Assembly (NCBI GenBank): GCA_013289665.1
Contig: JABCZN010000009.1
Span: forward strand, 62,001-126,000
Source of the DNA: Acidobacteriota bacterium
GTDB lineage: Bacteria; Acidobacteriota; Terriglobia; Acidiferrales; UBA7541
Direction: 5' to 3'
DNA length: 64,000 bases
Position 1 is the first letter of the stretch; every line of letters starts with the position of its first letter. A model generated the notes under the pieces. It had not been told where the DNA came from. It searched no databases and saw only the letters and a list, made by a program, of their open reading frames with translations. Below are positions 37,840-44,596 of the stretch, piece after piece. The position numbers and the translations under genes were made by a program.

Positions 37840-38868
37840 TCATTTTGCGGAGGCCCTGGGGAGTTCGCGCTGCTTGGACTCGTTCCAGAGGGATTCGAGT
37901 TGGGGGCGGGGGATATCGGAGAGGGTGGTTCCCTGCTCGCGGGCGATTTCCTCCATTTCTCGGAAGCGGCGGATAAATTTGGCGCTGGCCTTGTGCAGGG
38001 CGATTTCGGGGTCGACGTTGAGGAAGCGGGAGAGATTTACGGCGACGAAGAGGATGTCGCCAAGCTCGGATTCGATACGGTCGGGAGATTCTTTTTTCTG
38101 GAGTACTTCCCGAAGTTCGGTGGATTCTTCGCGGAGCTTGTCGAAGATGCCTTCGACGTTGTCCCAGTCAAAGCCAATGCGAGCGGCTTTGCGGGTTAGT
38201 TGGAAGGCTTCGAGTAGGGCAGGGATGGTGCGGGGGACGCCGTCCAGCAAGGATGCGGAATCGGAAGTTGAGGACATAGAGGAAGTGCGGGAGGTCAAGG
38301 ATTCAGAGTCGGAAGAAGACCGGAGGGCGTGCCGTGCAGAAGCCAAAGCTGGCTCTGCATTCAAAGAGGGGCGGGCGAACCCGGCCCCCACAAAGTTGTT
38401 CGGAGATTTCGATTGGCGCTCTTGTTTTTTCAGGAGTTCCCAGTTGCGGAGGACTTCGGCGGAGGTTTTGGCGTTGGCGGTGCCGAAGACATGGGGGTGG
38501 CGGCGAATCATTTTGTCGTGGATTTCGCGGATTACGTCGTTGATGGTGAAGCGGCGGTCTTCTGCGGCGATTTGGGCATGGAAGAGGACCTGGAGAAGGA
38601 GGTCGCCCAGTTCTTCGGCGAACTTGGAGTCGTCGCGGGAATCGAGGGCGTCGAGGACTTCGTAGGCTTCTTCGACGAGATAGGTGCGAAGGGTGGAGTG
38701 GGTTTGCTCGCGGTCCCAGGGGCAGCCGCCAGGGGCGCGGAGACGGGCCATTACGGCGGCTAGTTGGGCGAAGGCGGGACCGGGATCTTGCGGGCGTGGG
38801 GATTTTTTGGCGTGGCGTGGTCTGGGCCTTGATTTTTTGCGGGGGCGAGAGAGTTTTTTCGGAGGCAT
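37840..38868 (-). CDS. mazG: MazG-family nucleoside triphosphate pyrophosphohydrolase with an internal insertion
   Basis: A 342-residue protein. Two MazG halves are present: residues 45-152 (LRAPGGCPWDREQTHSTLRTYLVEEAYEVLDAL, then EELGDLLLQVLFHAQIA) and 207-320 (SLLDGVPRTIPALLEAFQLTRKAARIGFDWD, then ELGDILFVAVNLSRFL). Between them lies an in-frame stretch of about 55 residues (GAGFARPSLNAEPALASARHAL and a Ser-rich run), where the family normally has a short linker. The inserted DNA contains modules of the intergenic repeats. ATG 38868 is preceded by AGGA; the N-terminal 30 residues are Arg/Lys/Pro-rich. It probably hydrolyses aberrant NTPs. Confidence 0.9.
   Translation of the reverse strand: MPPKKLSRPRKKSRPRPRHAKKSPRPQDPGPAFAQLAAVMARLRAPGGCPWDREQTHSTLRTYLVEEAYEVLDALDSRDDSKFAEELGDLLLQVLFHAQIAAEDRRFTINDVIREIHDKMIRRHPHVFGTANAKTSAEVLRNWELLKKQERQSKSPNNFVGAGFARPSLNAEPALASARHALRSSSDSESLTSRTSSMSSTSDSASLLDGVPRTIPALLEAFQLTRKAARIGFDWDNVEGIFDKLREESTELREVLQKKESPDRIESELGDILFVAVNLSRFLNVDPEIALHKASAKFIRRFREMEEIAREQGTTLSDIPRPQLESLWNESKQRELPRASAK
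38248..38412. repeat. repeat-derived insertion inside mazG
   Basis: It includes GGGGCGGGCGAACCCGGCCC, the hairpin unit of the intergenic family at 53702-53735, and GCAGAAGCCAAAGCTGGCTCTGC, an inverted repeat. Length is a multiple of three, so the frame is kept. Confidence 0.6.
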
Positions 38869-38934
38869 GCGCACGTTTTTTCCTGAGGGAATTACTTTAA
38901 TGTGAGCGAAGAGGTTTCGCAAGCGGGAGCGGAA

Positions 38935-39156
38935 AAAGAAAAGAAAAAGGATTTAGCGCAGCGGACAGGGGAGAGAAAGCACACAGTGCGCAGAGGAACG
39001 GAAGGATTTAACGCAGAGTTCGCTCGGGACGCGCCAGTTCAGAGAGAAGAGGGGAGAATTGTGCGAACCGGGGGGTGGGTGGCGGGGGTGTTCCCTTCCC
39101 GTGATAAACTGAGGGGGAGTTGCTTACTTGAGAAGCTGGGGAAGAGGAAGACTACC
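38935..39156. repeat. dispersed repeat block before the DUF1844 gene
   Basis: Two tracts of the 'CGCAGAG' family (about 38953-38998 TTAGCGCAGCGG and CACACAGTGCGCAGAGG; 39007-39030 TTTAACGCAGAGTTCGC). A frame runs through them into the next gene, but repeat content argues against translation. Confidence 0.55.
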
Positions 39157-39651
39157 GTGTCTGAACATAAGCAGGATGAGGGATTCAAGGTGATTGACCG
39201 GCGGCCGTTTACCGCCGAGGGCGAGATGCGCAAAGAAGTGGTGGAAGAGCAGGAGCGCGAGGCGCAGCGCGAAGTAGTGAAGGAAAAGGCGGTGGCGCAA
39301 GCGGCGGCGGATGCAAAGACGGCGGCGGCTCCTCCTGCGGAGACGCCGAAGAAGGTGCCGGCGTTTGAGAATTTGGTGCGGATGATCGGGAGCAATGCAG
39401 CGATGGTGCTGGGGGCGTATGCGGATCCGCGGACGGGCGAGCCGGTGATTGATCCGGAGGCGGCGCGGGAGCTGATTGACATGCTGGATGCGCTGCAGGT
39501 GAAGACGAAGGGTAACCTGGCGCCGGAAGAGGACTCGATGCTGCTGGATCTACTGGGGAAGTTGAAGATGACGTATTTGGAAATCAGCAAGGCGATGGCG
39601 GCGCAGATGGCGCAGGTGCAGGGAGCGATGAAGGGGGAGAGGAAGAAGTAA
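39157..39651 (+). CDS. DUF1844 domain protein
   Basis: A 164-residue protein. A GTG start gives SEHKQDEGFKVIDRRPFT, the usual opening of this family in Acidobacteriota, then an Ala/Glu/Lys-rich helical linker, then the DUF1844 core (ENLVRMIGSNAAMVLGAYADP, then ELIDMLDALQVKTKGNLAPEED, MLLDLLGKLKMTYLEI). Function unknown. The longer frame starting at 38902 passes through repeat tracts and is rejected. Divergent from mazG. Confidence 0.8.
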   Translation: MSEHKQDEGFKVIDRRPFTAEGEMRKEVVEEQEREAQREVVKEKAVAQAAADAKTAAAPPAETPKKVPAFENLVRMIGSNAAMVLGAYADPRTGEPVIDPEAARELIDMLDALQVKTKGNLAPEEDSMLLDLLGKLKMTYLEISKAMAAQMAQVQGAMKGERKK

Positions 39652-40102
39652 ACAGCAAACAGCCGATCGTAATCAGTAATCAGTAAGAGCATACGGATTA
39701 TTGACCGTGGTTTGATTTAGGTTGAGATCCCTGACGCGTCCCTGTCGGATGCGTTTGAGGATGACCAGTTTTGGGTAGGGATCCCGGGTGCTGCTTGGCG
39801 GCACTTGGGATTTTTTGTTTTTGGGAGAGAAAAAGAAAGAGTTTACACACCCAGAGGGAACACCGGGGCGCCAGAGAGAGCACAGAGTTGAGAAATCGGA
39901 AGAAGAGATTTGGAGAGGTGGGATCGTCAGAACCCGCCTTTCCTCCCCCGCGGCGGGCAAAGGCCGGGGCACCCTCGAGTTCATTTTGGATTTGATGGTT
40001 GATCGAGAACCCGACAGGGCGGAGCAAGTTCCGCCCCTACAATGGACGGTGGGGGTATGGGACAATTGCGCTGTGGCGAATGCGAAAATCAGTAGCGACC
40101 GT
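39652..40102. repeat. 451-base gap filled with dispersed repeats
   Basis: AATCAGTAATCAGTAA (39670-39685), a CCCAGAGGGAACACC and AGAGAGCACAGAGTTGAG tract (39848-39895) and a GGGCGGAGCAAGTTCCGCCC hairpin (about 40017-40036). A frame continues through it into the next gene but has no homology and repeat composition. Confidence 0.55.
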
Positions 40103-41998
40103 ATGCGGGTGACGGTGCTGGGGTCGGGGACGTCGATGGGCGTGCCTACCCTGGGGTGTCATTGCGTGGTGTGCGAGTCGGCCGATGCGCATGATAAAAG
40201 GTTGCGGCCTTCGTTGCTGCTTTCGCGGGGCGAGCAGAATGTGGTGATTGATACTACGCCGGATTTCCGGACGCAGGCTTTGCGGGCGGGGATTGACCGG
40301 CTGGATGCGGTTTTGCTTACGCATGGGCATGCGGATCATATTCTGGGATTTGATGATTTGCGGCCGTACAACTTCAAGCAGCGGGCGGCCATGCCGGTGT
40401 ATGGGAACGAAGAGACGTTTCGGATTCTGCGGCGGGCGTTTGCCTACGTGTTTGACGACAAGCCGACGTTGAGCAGCATTCCTAGCGTGAAATTGCATGT
40501 GGTGAAGGAGCCGTTTGAATTGATGGGTGTGCGGTTTGTGCCCGTGCCGCTGGTGCATGGGGAGATGGAAGTGCTCGGATATAGATTTGGGCGGGCGGCG
40601 TATTTGACGGATTTCAGCCGATTGCCGGATTCGAGCGCGGCGCTGCTCGAGGGATTGGATGATTTGATTCTGGATGCGCTGCGGGATGTGCCGCATCCGA
40701 TGCATATGACGGTGGAGCAGTCGCTGGCGTTGATTGACCGGTTGAAACCGAAGCGGGCCTGGTTCACGCATATTGCGCATGATTTGGCGCATGCGGCAAC
40801 GAATGAGCGGTTGCGGAAGGCGGGGTACCCGCAGGTGCAGTTGGCTTATGACGGGTTGACGTTTGAGGTGCGGACGGAGGCGCGGGGGGTGGGGGTGCGG
40901 CCGGCGGGTGGGTTGCGGGTGTTTACTTCGGGGGAGGCGTGGGCGGAGACATTTGGAGAAGAAAATGAAGAAAAAACAAGAGGGGAAACCAAGGGTGCGG
41001 CACCCACAGAAAATAGTACCCCAAGAGCACAGCCAGGAATGGCTGTGCCACAAGAAGCAGGGCGAGGCCGCGGTAGTGTGATTGCGATTGGGAATTTTGA
41101 CGGGATCCATTTGGGGCATCAGAGGGTGTTGGAGTTTTCTATTGGGCTGGCGAAGCAGAGCAGGGCGGTGGCTACGGCGCTGACGTTTGAGCCGCCACCG
41201 CTGAAGGTGTTGCGACCGGAGGCGGCGCCACCGCGGATTTCGACGAACGAGCAGAGAGTGGAATGGTTTGGGGCGCTGGGGATGGAGGCGGCGGTGGTGT
41301 TGCCGTTCACGATGGAGCTGGCGAAGTTGTCGCCGGAGGATTTTGTTGACGAGATTTTAGTGGCGCAATTGCAGGTGCGCGCAGTGGTGGTGGGAGATAA
41401 TTTTAGATTCGGGCACAAGCAGGCGGGGAGCGTGAAGCTCTTGCGGGAGTTGGGAATGCGGGATGGATTTGATGTGATCGTGCACGAGCCGGTGGTGGTG
41501 GATGGGGAGATTGTGTCGAGCACGGTGATCCGGAAACTGATTGCGGAGGGCGAAGTTACGCGGGCGGCGCGGATGCTGGGGCGAGCGTTTGCGTTGACGG
41601 GCGAAGTGGTGGCGGGGACGGGGACGGGGCGGAAATTTACGTTTCCGACGCTGAATTTGCGGCCGGAGCAGGAGTTGCTGCCGGCTCGGGGCGTTTACAT
41701 TACCCGGACGGTGCTGGAGGGGGAACCGAACAGTCACCGAAGCGTGACGAATGTGGGGATGCGGCCGACGTTCAATGGAACGGGGCTGACGGTGGAGACG
41801 CATTTGCTGGATTATTCGGGGAATTTTTCACCGAAGAGGATTGAAGTGCGGTTCTGGAAGAAATTGCGGGAGGAGAAGAAGTTTGGCGGGGTGGAGGAGT
41901 TGAAGGCCCAGATCGCGAAGGATATTGCGCGGGCGAATGGATTTTTCTCGAAGTTGAGGAAGGTGCGGGGGAAGAGGTTGGCGGGGATGAGGGAATAA
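40103..41998 (+). CDS. ribF: fusion: metallo-beta-lactamase-fold hydrolase (PhnP-like) + RibF riboflavin kinase/FMN adenylyltransferase
   Basis: A 631-codon frame. Residues 1-265 are a metallo-beta-lactamase-fold hydrolase of the PhnP type (VLGSGTSMGVPTLGCHCVVC, THGHADHILGFDD, LTDFSRLP, WFTHIAHD). Residues about 275-631 are bifunctional RibF, making FMN and FAD: nucleotidyltransferase IAIGNFDGIHLGHQRV, ISSTVIR-type signature IVSSTVIRKLI, and kinase domain GRKFTFPTLNL and SVTNVGMRPTFNG. The RibF N-terminus (GLRVFTSGEAWAETFG) is separated from GNFDG by an in-frame stretch of repeat DNA. No stop lies between the halves, so it is a true fusion unless an internal GTG or TTG start is used. Confidence 0.85.
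   Translation: MRVTVLGSGTSMGVPTLGCHCVVCESADAHDKRLRPSLLLSRGEQNVVIDTTPDFRTQALRAGIDRLDAVLLTHGHADHILGFDDLRPYNFKQRAAMPVYGNEETFRILRRAFAYVFDDKPTLSSIPSVKLHVVKEPFELMGVRFVPVPLVHGEMEVLGYRFGRAAYLTDFSRLPDSSAALLEGLDDLILDALRDVPHPMHMTVEQSLALIDRLKPKRAWFTHIAHDLAHAATNERLRKAGYPQVQLAYDGLTFEVRTEARGVGVRPAGGLRVFTSGEAWAETFGEENEEKTRGETKGAAPTENSTPRAQPGMAVPQEAGRGRGSVIAIGNFDGIHLGHQRVLEFSIGLAKQSRAVATALTFEPPPLKVLRPEAAPPRISTNEQRVEWFGALGMEAAVVLPFTMELAKLSPEDFVDEILVAQLQVRAVVVGDNFRFGHKQAGSVKLLRELGMRDGFDVIVHEPVVVDGEIVSSTVIRKLIAEGEVTRAARMLGRAFALTGEVVAGTGTGRKFTFPTLNLRPEQELLPARGVYITRTVLEGEPNSHRSVTNVGMRPTFNGTGLTVETHLLDYSGNFSPKRIEVRFWKKLREEKKFGGVEELKAQIAKDIARANGFFSKLRKVRGKRLAGMRE
40985..41065. repeat. repeat-derived insertion inside the ribF part
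   Basis: AGGGTGCGGCACCC (about 40992-41005) is followed by a 37-base unit at 41016-41052 that is identical to intergenic bases 44495-44531. The unit contains the inverted repeat CAGCCAGGAATGGCTG and recurs with small changes at 53748-53783. Confidence 0.75.
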
Positions 41999-42052
41999 AT
42001 ACGGAAGAATCGACGAGCGGCCGGGTTGAAGGCGAGGTTGAGGTTGAATCCA

Positions 42053-42087
42053 AACCCGCACCATGAAAACCGCAGGGTGCGGCACCC
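42053..42087. repeat. GGGTGCGGCACCC-type hairpin, intergenic copy
   Basis: AACCCGCACC, a short spacer and GCAGGGTGCGGCACCC form an imperfect hairpin. The same family occurs at 55127-55157 and 57126-57163, and inside the coding regions of cobA and sulfite reductase. Confidence 0.65.
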
Positions 42088-42098
42088 GAGGCGATTCA

Positions 42099-42302
42099 CT
42101 ACTTAGCTCGAAACCATCCCGTCAATGCAGGCGCAAACAAAACCATAAGTGCTGCCCAAATACAACCTTCCGTTATGGAGTGAGCGAGGCTACGGCGCCA
42201 CGACGGGAAGAGAAAGCCAAAACCTTGATCGAGTAGTATCCAAAGAAGTGACAGTACAACAAACCCAATGAGGCGTTCTAGAGGTGTCGGTGGCTTAATC
42301 AT
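42099..42302 (-). CDS. possible small two-helix membrane protein
   Basis: A 67-residue frame with two hydrophobic segments (LIGFVVLSLLWILLDQGFGFLF and CIWAALMVLFAPALTGWF) and a basic turn between them. Base use is less G-skewed than its surroundings, which supports coding. AAAGGG lies 18-23 bases before the ATG, too far to be a good ribosome binding site. No family recognised. Confidence 0.4.
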   Translation of the reverse strand: MIKPPTPLERLIGFVVLSLLWILLDQGFGFLFPSWRRSLAHSITEGCIWAALMVLFAPALTGWFRAK

Positions 42303-42341
42303 TGGAGTGACGTTTTCCCTTTAGCTCCCAGAAAACATCGG

Positions 42342-43121
42342 TCAGAGTTTGAAGAGTTCGCGGAGGCGCTTGGTTTGCTGGCGGGAGACGGGGATTTCGG
42401 AGGATTTTTTGTCGTTCATTTTCAGCATGAAGCTGGATTTGAACCAGGGGACGACTTCGCGGATGTGGTGAATGTTGACGAGGTAGGAGCGGTGGGGGCG
42501 CCAGAAAGAGTCGGAGTCGAGGGTGGCGTGAAGTTCTTCAAGGGTGCGGTAGTTGGAGGAGCCTTCAAGATCCTTGGCGGTGACGGAGATGAGGCCGCCT
42601 TCGATAGAGGCGAAGATGAGGTCTTCGGCATCTACCAGGAGCATACGTTGCTGGGAACGGATGAGGATTTTGCTGGGTTGCGTGGAGGAGGATTTGGGAG
42701 CGGAGAGCTGGGAGACTAGCTGCTCGAGGCGTTCGGTGGTGCTGGTGTGGGCTTCGATCTCTTTTTTGGCTTTGGTGATGGCTTTGGAGAGGCGAGCTTT
42801 GTCGAAGGGTTTTAGGACGTAGTCCACTGCGTTTACGTCGAAAGCTTGGACAGCGTAGTGGTCGAAGGCGGTGGCGAAGACTACGTGGGGGACTTTGAGT
42901 TTCCGCTCGACTAGCTTTTGCAGGACGCCGAACCCATCGAGGCCGGGCATCTGGACGTCGAGGAAGACGAGGTCGGGATTGTGCTCTTTGATCAAGCTTA
43001 CGGCTTCGAGGCCGTTTTTGCCCTGGCCGATTAGCGAGATTTCGGGGAAGGCTCTGAGGAGGAAAGCCAGTTCCTCGCGAGCGGGCTTTTCGTCGTCGAC
43101 GATGATGGTGTTGATTGGCAT
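42342..43121 (-). CDS. LytTR-family response regulator
   Basis: A 259-residue protein. The receiver domain (residues 1-120) has the acidic pocket VDDEKPAREE, phosphoacceptor Asp in LVFLDVQMPGLDG and the Lys in DYVLKPFDK. The C-terminal LytTR DNA-binding domain (about 155-258) has ILIRSQQRMLLVDAEDLIFASIEGG, then FWRPHRSYLVNIHHIREVVPWF. Such regulators control genes in answer to a LytS-type histidine kinase. No kinase gene is adjacent. ATG 43121 is set by the receiver start; the longer frame passes through repeats. Confidence 0.93.
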   Translation of the reverse strand: MPINTIIVDDEKPAREELAFLLRAFPEISLIGQGKNGLEAVSLIKEHNPDLVFLDVQMPGLDGFGVLQKLVERKLKVPHVVFATAFDHYAVQAFDVNAVDYVLKPFDKARLSKAITKAKKEIEAHTSTTERLEQLVSQLSAPKSSSTQPSKILIRSQQRMLLVDAEDLIFASIEGGLISVTAKDLEGSSNYRTLEELHATLDSDSFWRPHRSYLVNIHHIREVVPWFKSSFMLKMNDKKSSEIPVSRQQTKRLRELFKL

Positions 43122-43389
43122 TGGGGTGAAGGGAAAGTATACAGTGGCCGATGGCCAGCGACCAGTGACCCGAAGGAAGAAGAGGGGACTTAACGCAGAG
43201 GGCGCTGAGGTCGGCGCGCAGAGGTCGCTCAGAAGAGTTCTCACCACGGAGGACACAGAGAGCACTGAGAAAGGCAGCGTCAGAAGTTGGGCGTCAAGAC
43301 GCATGGGTTGAGGTCCTTCGGCTATCCTTATCGGATAGCCTCAGGATGACAGACGCTATTAGAATTCGGGGCGATGGACTGGAGGAATT
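43122..43389. repeat. dispersed repeat block
   Basis: CCGATGGCCAGCGACCAGTGACCCG (43149-43173), a CTTAACGCAGAGGGCGCTGAGG tract (43189-43210) with further GGACACAGAGAGCACTGAG, and a TTGAGGTCCTTCGGCTATCC and GGATAGCCTCAGG hairpin unit (43308-43347) that recurs at 55027-55065. Confidence 0.6.
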
Positions 43390-43941
43390 GTGACGAAGGC
43401 GAAGGCGGGCAAGGGGCCGGCTGAGATTTTGCGGAGTGAGATGGTTTATCAGGGGAAGGTGTTTGGGGTGCGGCGGGATGAGGTGGTGGAGCCTAGCGGG
43501 TTGAGGGCGACGCGTGAGGTGATTACGCATCCGGGGTCGGTAGTGGTGCTGCCAGTACTGCCAGATGGAAGGATTGTAATGATTCGTCAGTATCGGCATG
43601 CGACGCGGCAGTATTTGTGGGAGTTGGTGGCGGGACGCAAGGAGCCGGAGGAGACGCCGAAGGAGGGGGCGGCGCGGGAGCTGCTGGAGGAGACAGGATA
43701 TCGCGCGAAACGATTCAAGGTTTTCCTGGATGTGTTCCCAACCCCGGGATTTCTGGAGGAACGGATGTACCTGTTGCTTGCGGAGGGGTTGACGGCAGGA
43801 GAGGCACAGCCGGAAGAGGACGAGAAGATCGAGGTGCGGCCGTTCAAGCTGAAAGAACTGAAACAGATGATCAAAAGCGGACGATTGCGGGACGCCAAGT
43901 CCATCGCCGGGATTTTCTATTACGTTACTTTTTTGCGGTAG
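43390..43941 (+). CDS. Nudix hydrolase (ADP-ribose pyrophosphatase type)
   Basis: A 183-residue protein. The Nudix box is complete: GRKEPEETPKEGAARELLEETGY. The preceding VVVLPVLPDGRIVMIRQYRHATRQYLWELVAG and following PGFLEERMYLLLAEGL fit the ADP-ribose/ADP-sugar pyrophosphatase branch. GTG start with GGAGG nine bases upstream. It removes ADP-ribose or related nucleotide sugars; the exact substrate is inferred. Confidence 0.9.
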   Translation: MTKAKAGKGPAEILRSEMVYQGKVFGVRRDEVVEPSGLRATREVITHPGSVVVLPVLPDGRIVMIRQYRHATRQYLWELVAGRKEPEETPKEGAARELLEETGYRAKRFKVFLDVFPTPGFLEERMYLLLAEGLTAGEAQPEEDEKIEVRPFKLKELKQMIKSGRLRDAKSIAGIFYYVTFLR

Positions 43942-44020
43942 GCTTCCCCTCCCTGACGGTTTCAACCGTTGAAAAGCGTATAAATATGCACAAGCGTGTA
44001 AGAAAGTCGTTAGAGTTCGC

Positions 44021-44048
44021 TTGACTCCGAAGTCCAGTTTGATACACT
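44021..44048 (+). promoter_or_regulatory. predicted promoter of the cold-shock gene
   Basis: TTGACT (44021-44026) and TACACT (44043-44048) with a 16-base spacer give near-consensus sigma-70 elements. Transcription would start near 44055, leaving a leader of about 65 bases. Confidence 0.6.
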
Positions 44049-44121
44049 CCGCGCAATTCGTGCTCATGGCGGCGCGTCTAGGTATTCCGCCCCCAGAGTC
44101 ACCGTCCAAAGGAGACACGAA

Positions 44122-44322
44122 GTGCAAGGAACAGTAAAGTGGTTCAATAATTCGAAAGGATACGGATTCATAGGCCGGGAAGATGGGCCCGATGTATTCG
44201 TACACTATTCGGCAATCACCGGGGATGGCTACCGGACGTTGCAGGAGGGTGATCCGGTCGAATTTGAGATAGTCCAGGGACCCAAAGGACCGCAGGCGGC
44301 CGAGGTGAAAAAAAGCGCCTGA
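44122..44322 (+). CDS. cspA: cold-shock protein (CspA family)
   Basis: A 66-residue OB-fold nucleic-acid chaperone. Both RNA-binding motifs are present: RNP1 KGYGFI and RNP2 [12 protein letters not shown] start with AAAGGAG upstream. It has its own promoter and terminator, so it is monocistronic. Confidence 0.95.
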   Translation: MQGTVKWFNNSKGYGFIGREDGPDVFVHYSAITGDGYRTLQEGDPVEFEIVQGPKGPQAAEVKKSA

Positions 44323-44345
44323 TAGAGAATTTGGATCTGATCGGG

Positions 44346-44378
44346 ACGGCGGAGGTGAAAGCTTCCGCCGTTTTTTTT
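44346..44378 (+). terminator. intrinsic terminator of the cold-shock gene
   Basis: Stem ACGGCGGA/TCCGCCGT (44346-44353 and 44364-44371) followed by a run of eight T. Confidence 0.85.
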
Positions 44379-44596
44379 GTTGGGGTCGCAAGAAGATTGG
44401 GGAGTTGCCGAGAGTTAGGGGAAAACAGATAACAGGAAGCTGGGAGAAGAATTAACGCTGAGTGCGCTGAGAACGCTGAGGTCGTCGAGAAGAGGTACCC
44501 CAAGAGCACAGCCAGGAATGGCTGTGCCACAGGGAACCGAACAGCACAGGCTAAAGCGTGTGCTACCTGGGGGCGGAGAGGAATATAATTGCGGGC
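44379..44596. repeat. dispersed repeat block
   Basis: AACAGATAACAGGAAGCTGGG, an ATTAACGCTGAGTGCGCTGAG tract (44452-44490), and the 37-base unit at 44495-44531 that is identical to the one inside the ribF coding region. Confidence 0.65.

Noticed and set aside
39788-40102. N-terminal extension of the metallo-hydrolase/RibF fusion
   Set aside because: The DNA is made of dispersed repeats and the family begins exactly at ATG 40103.
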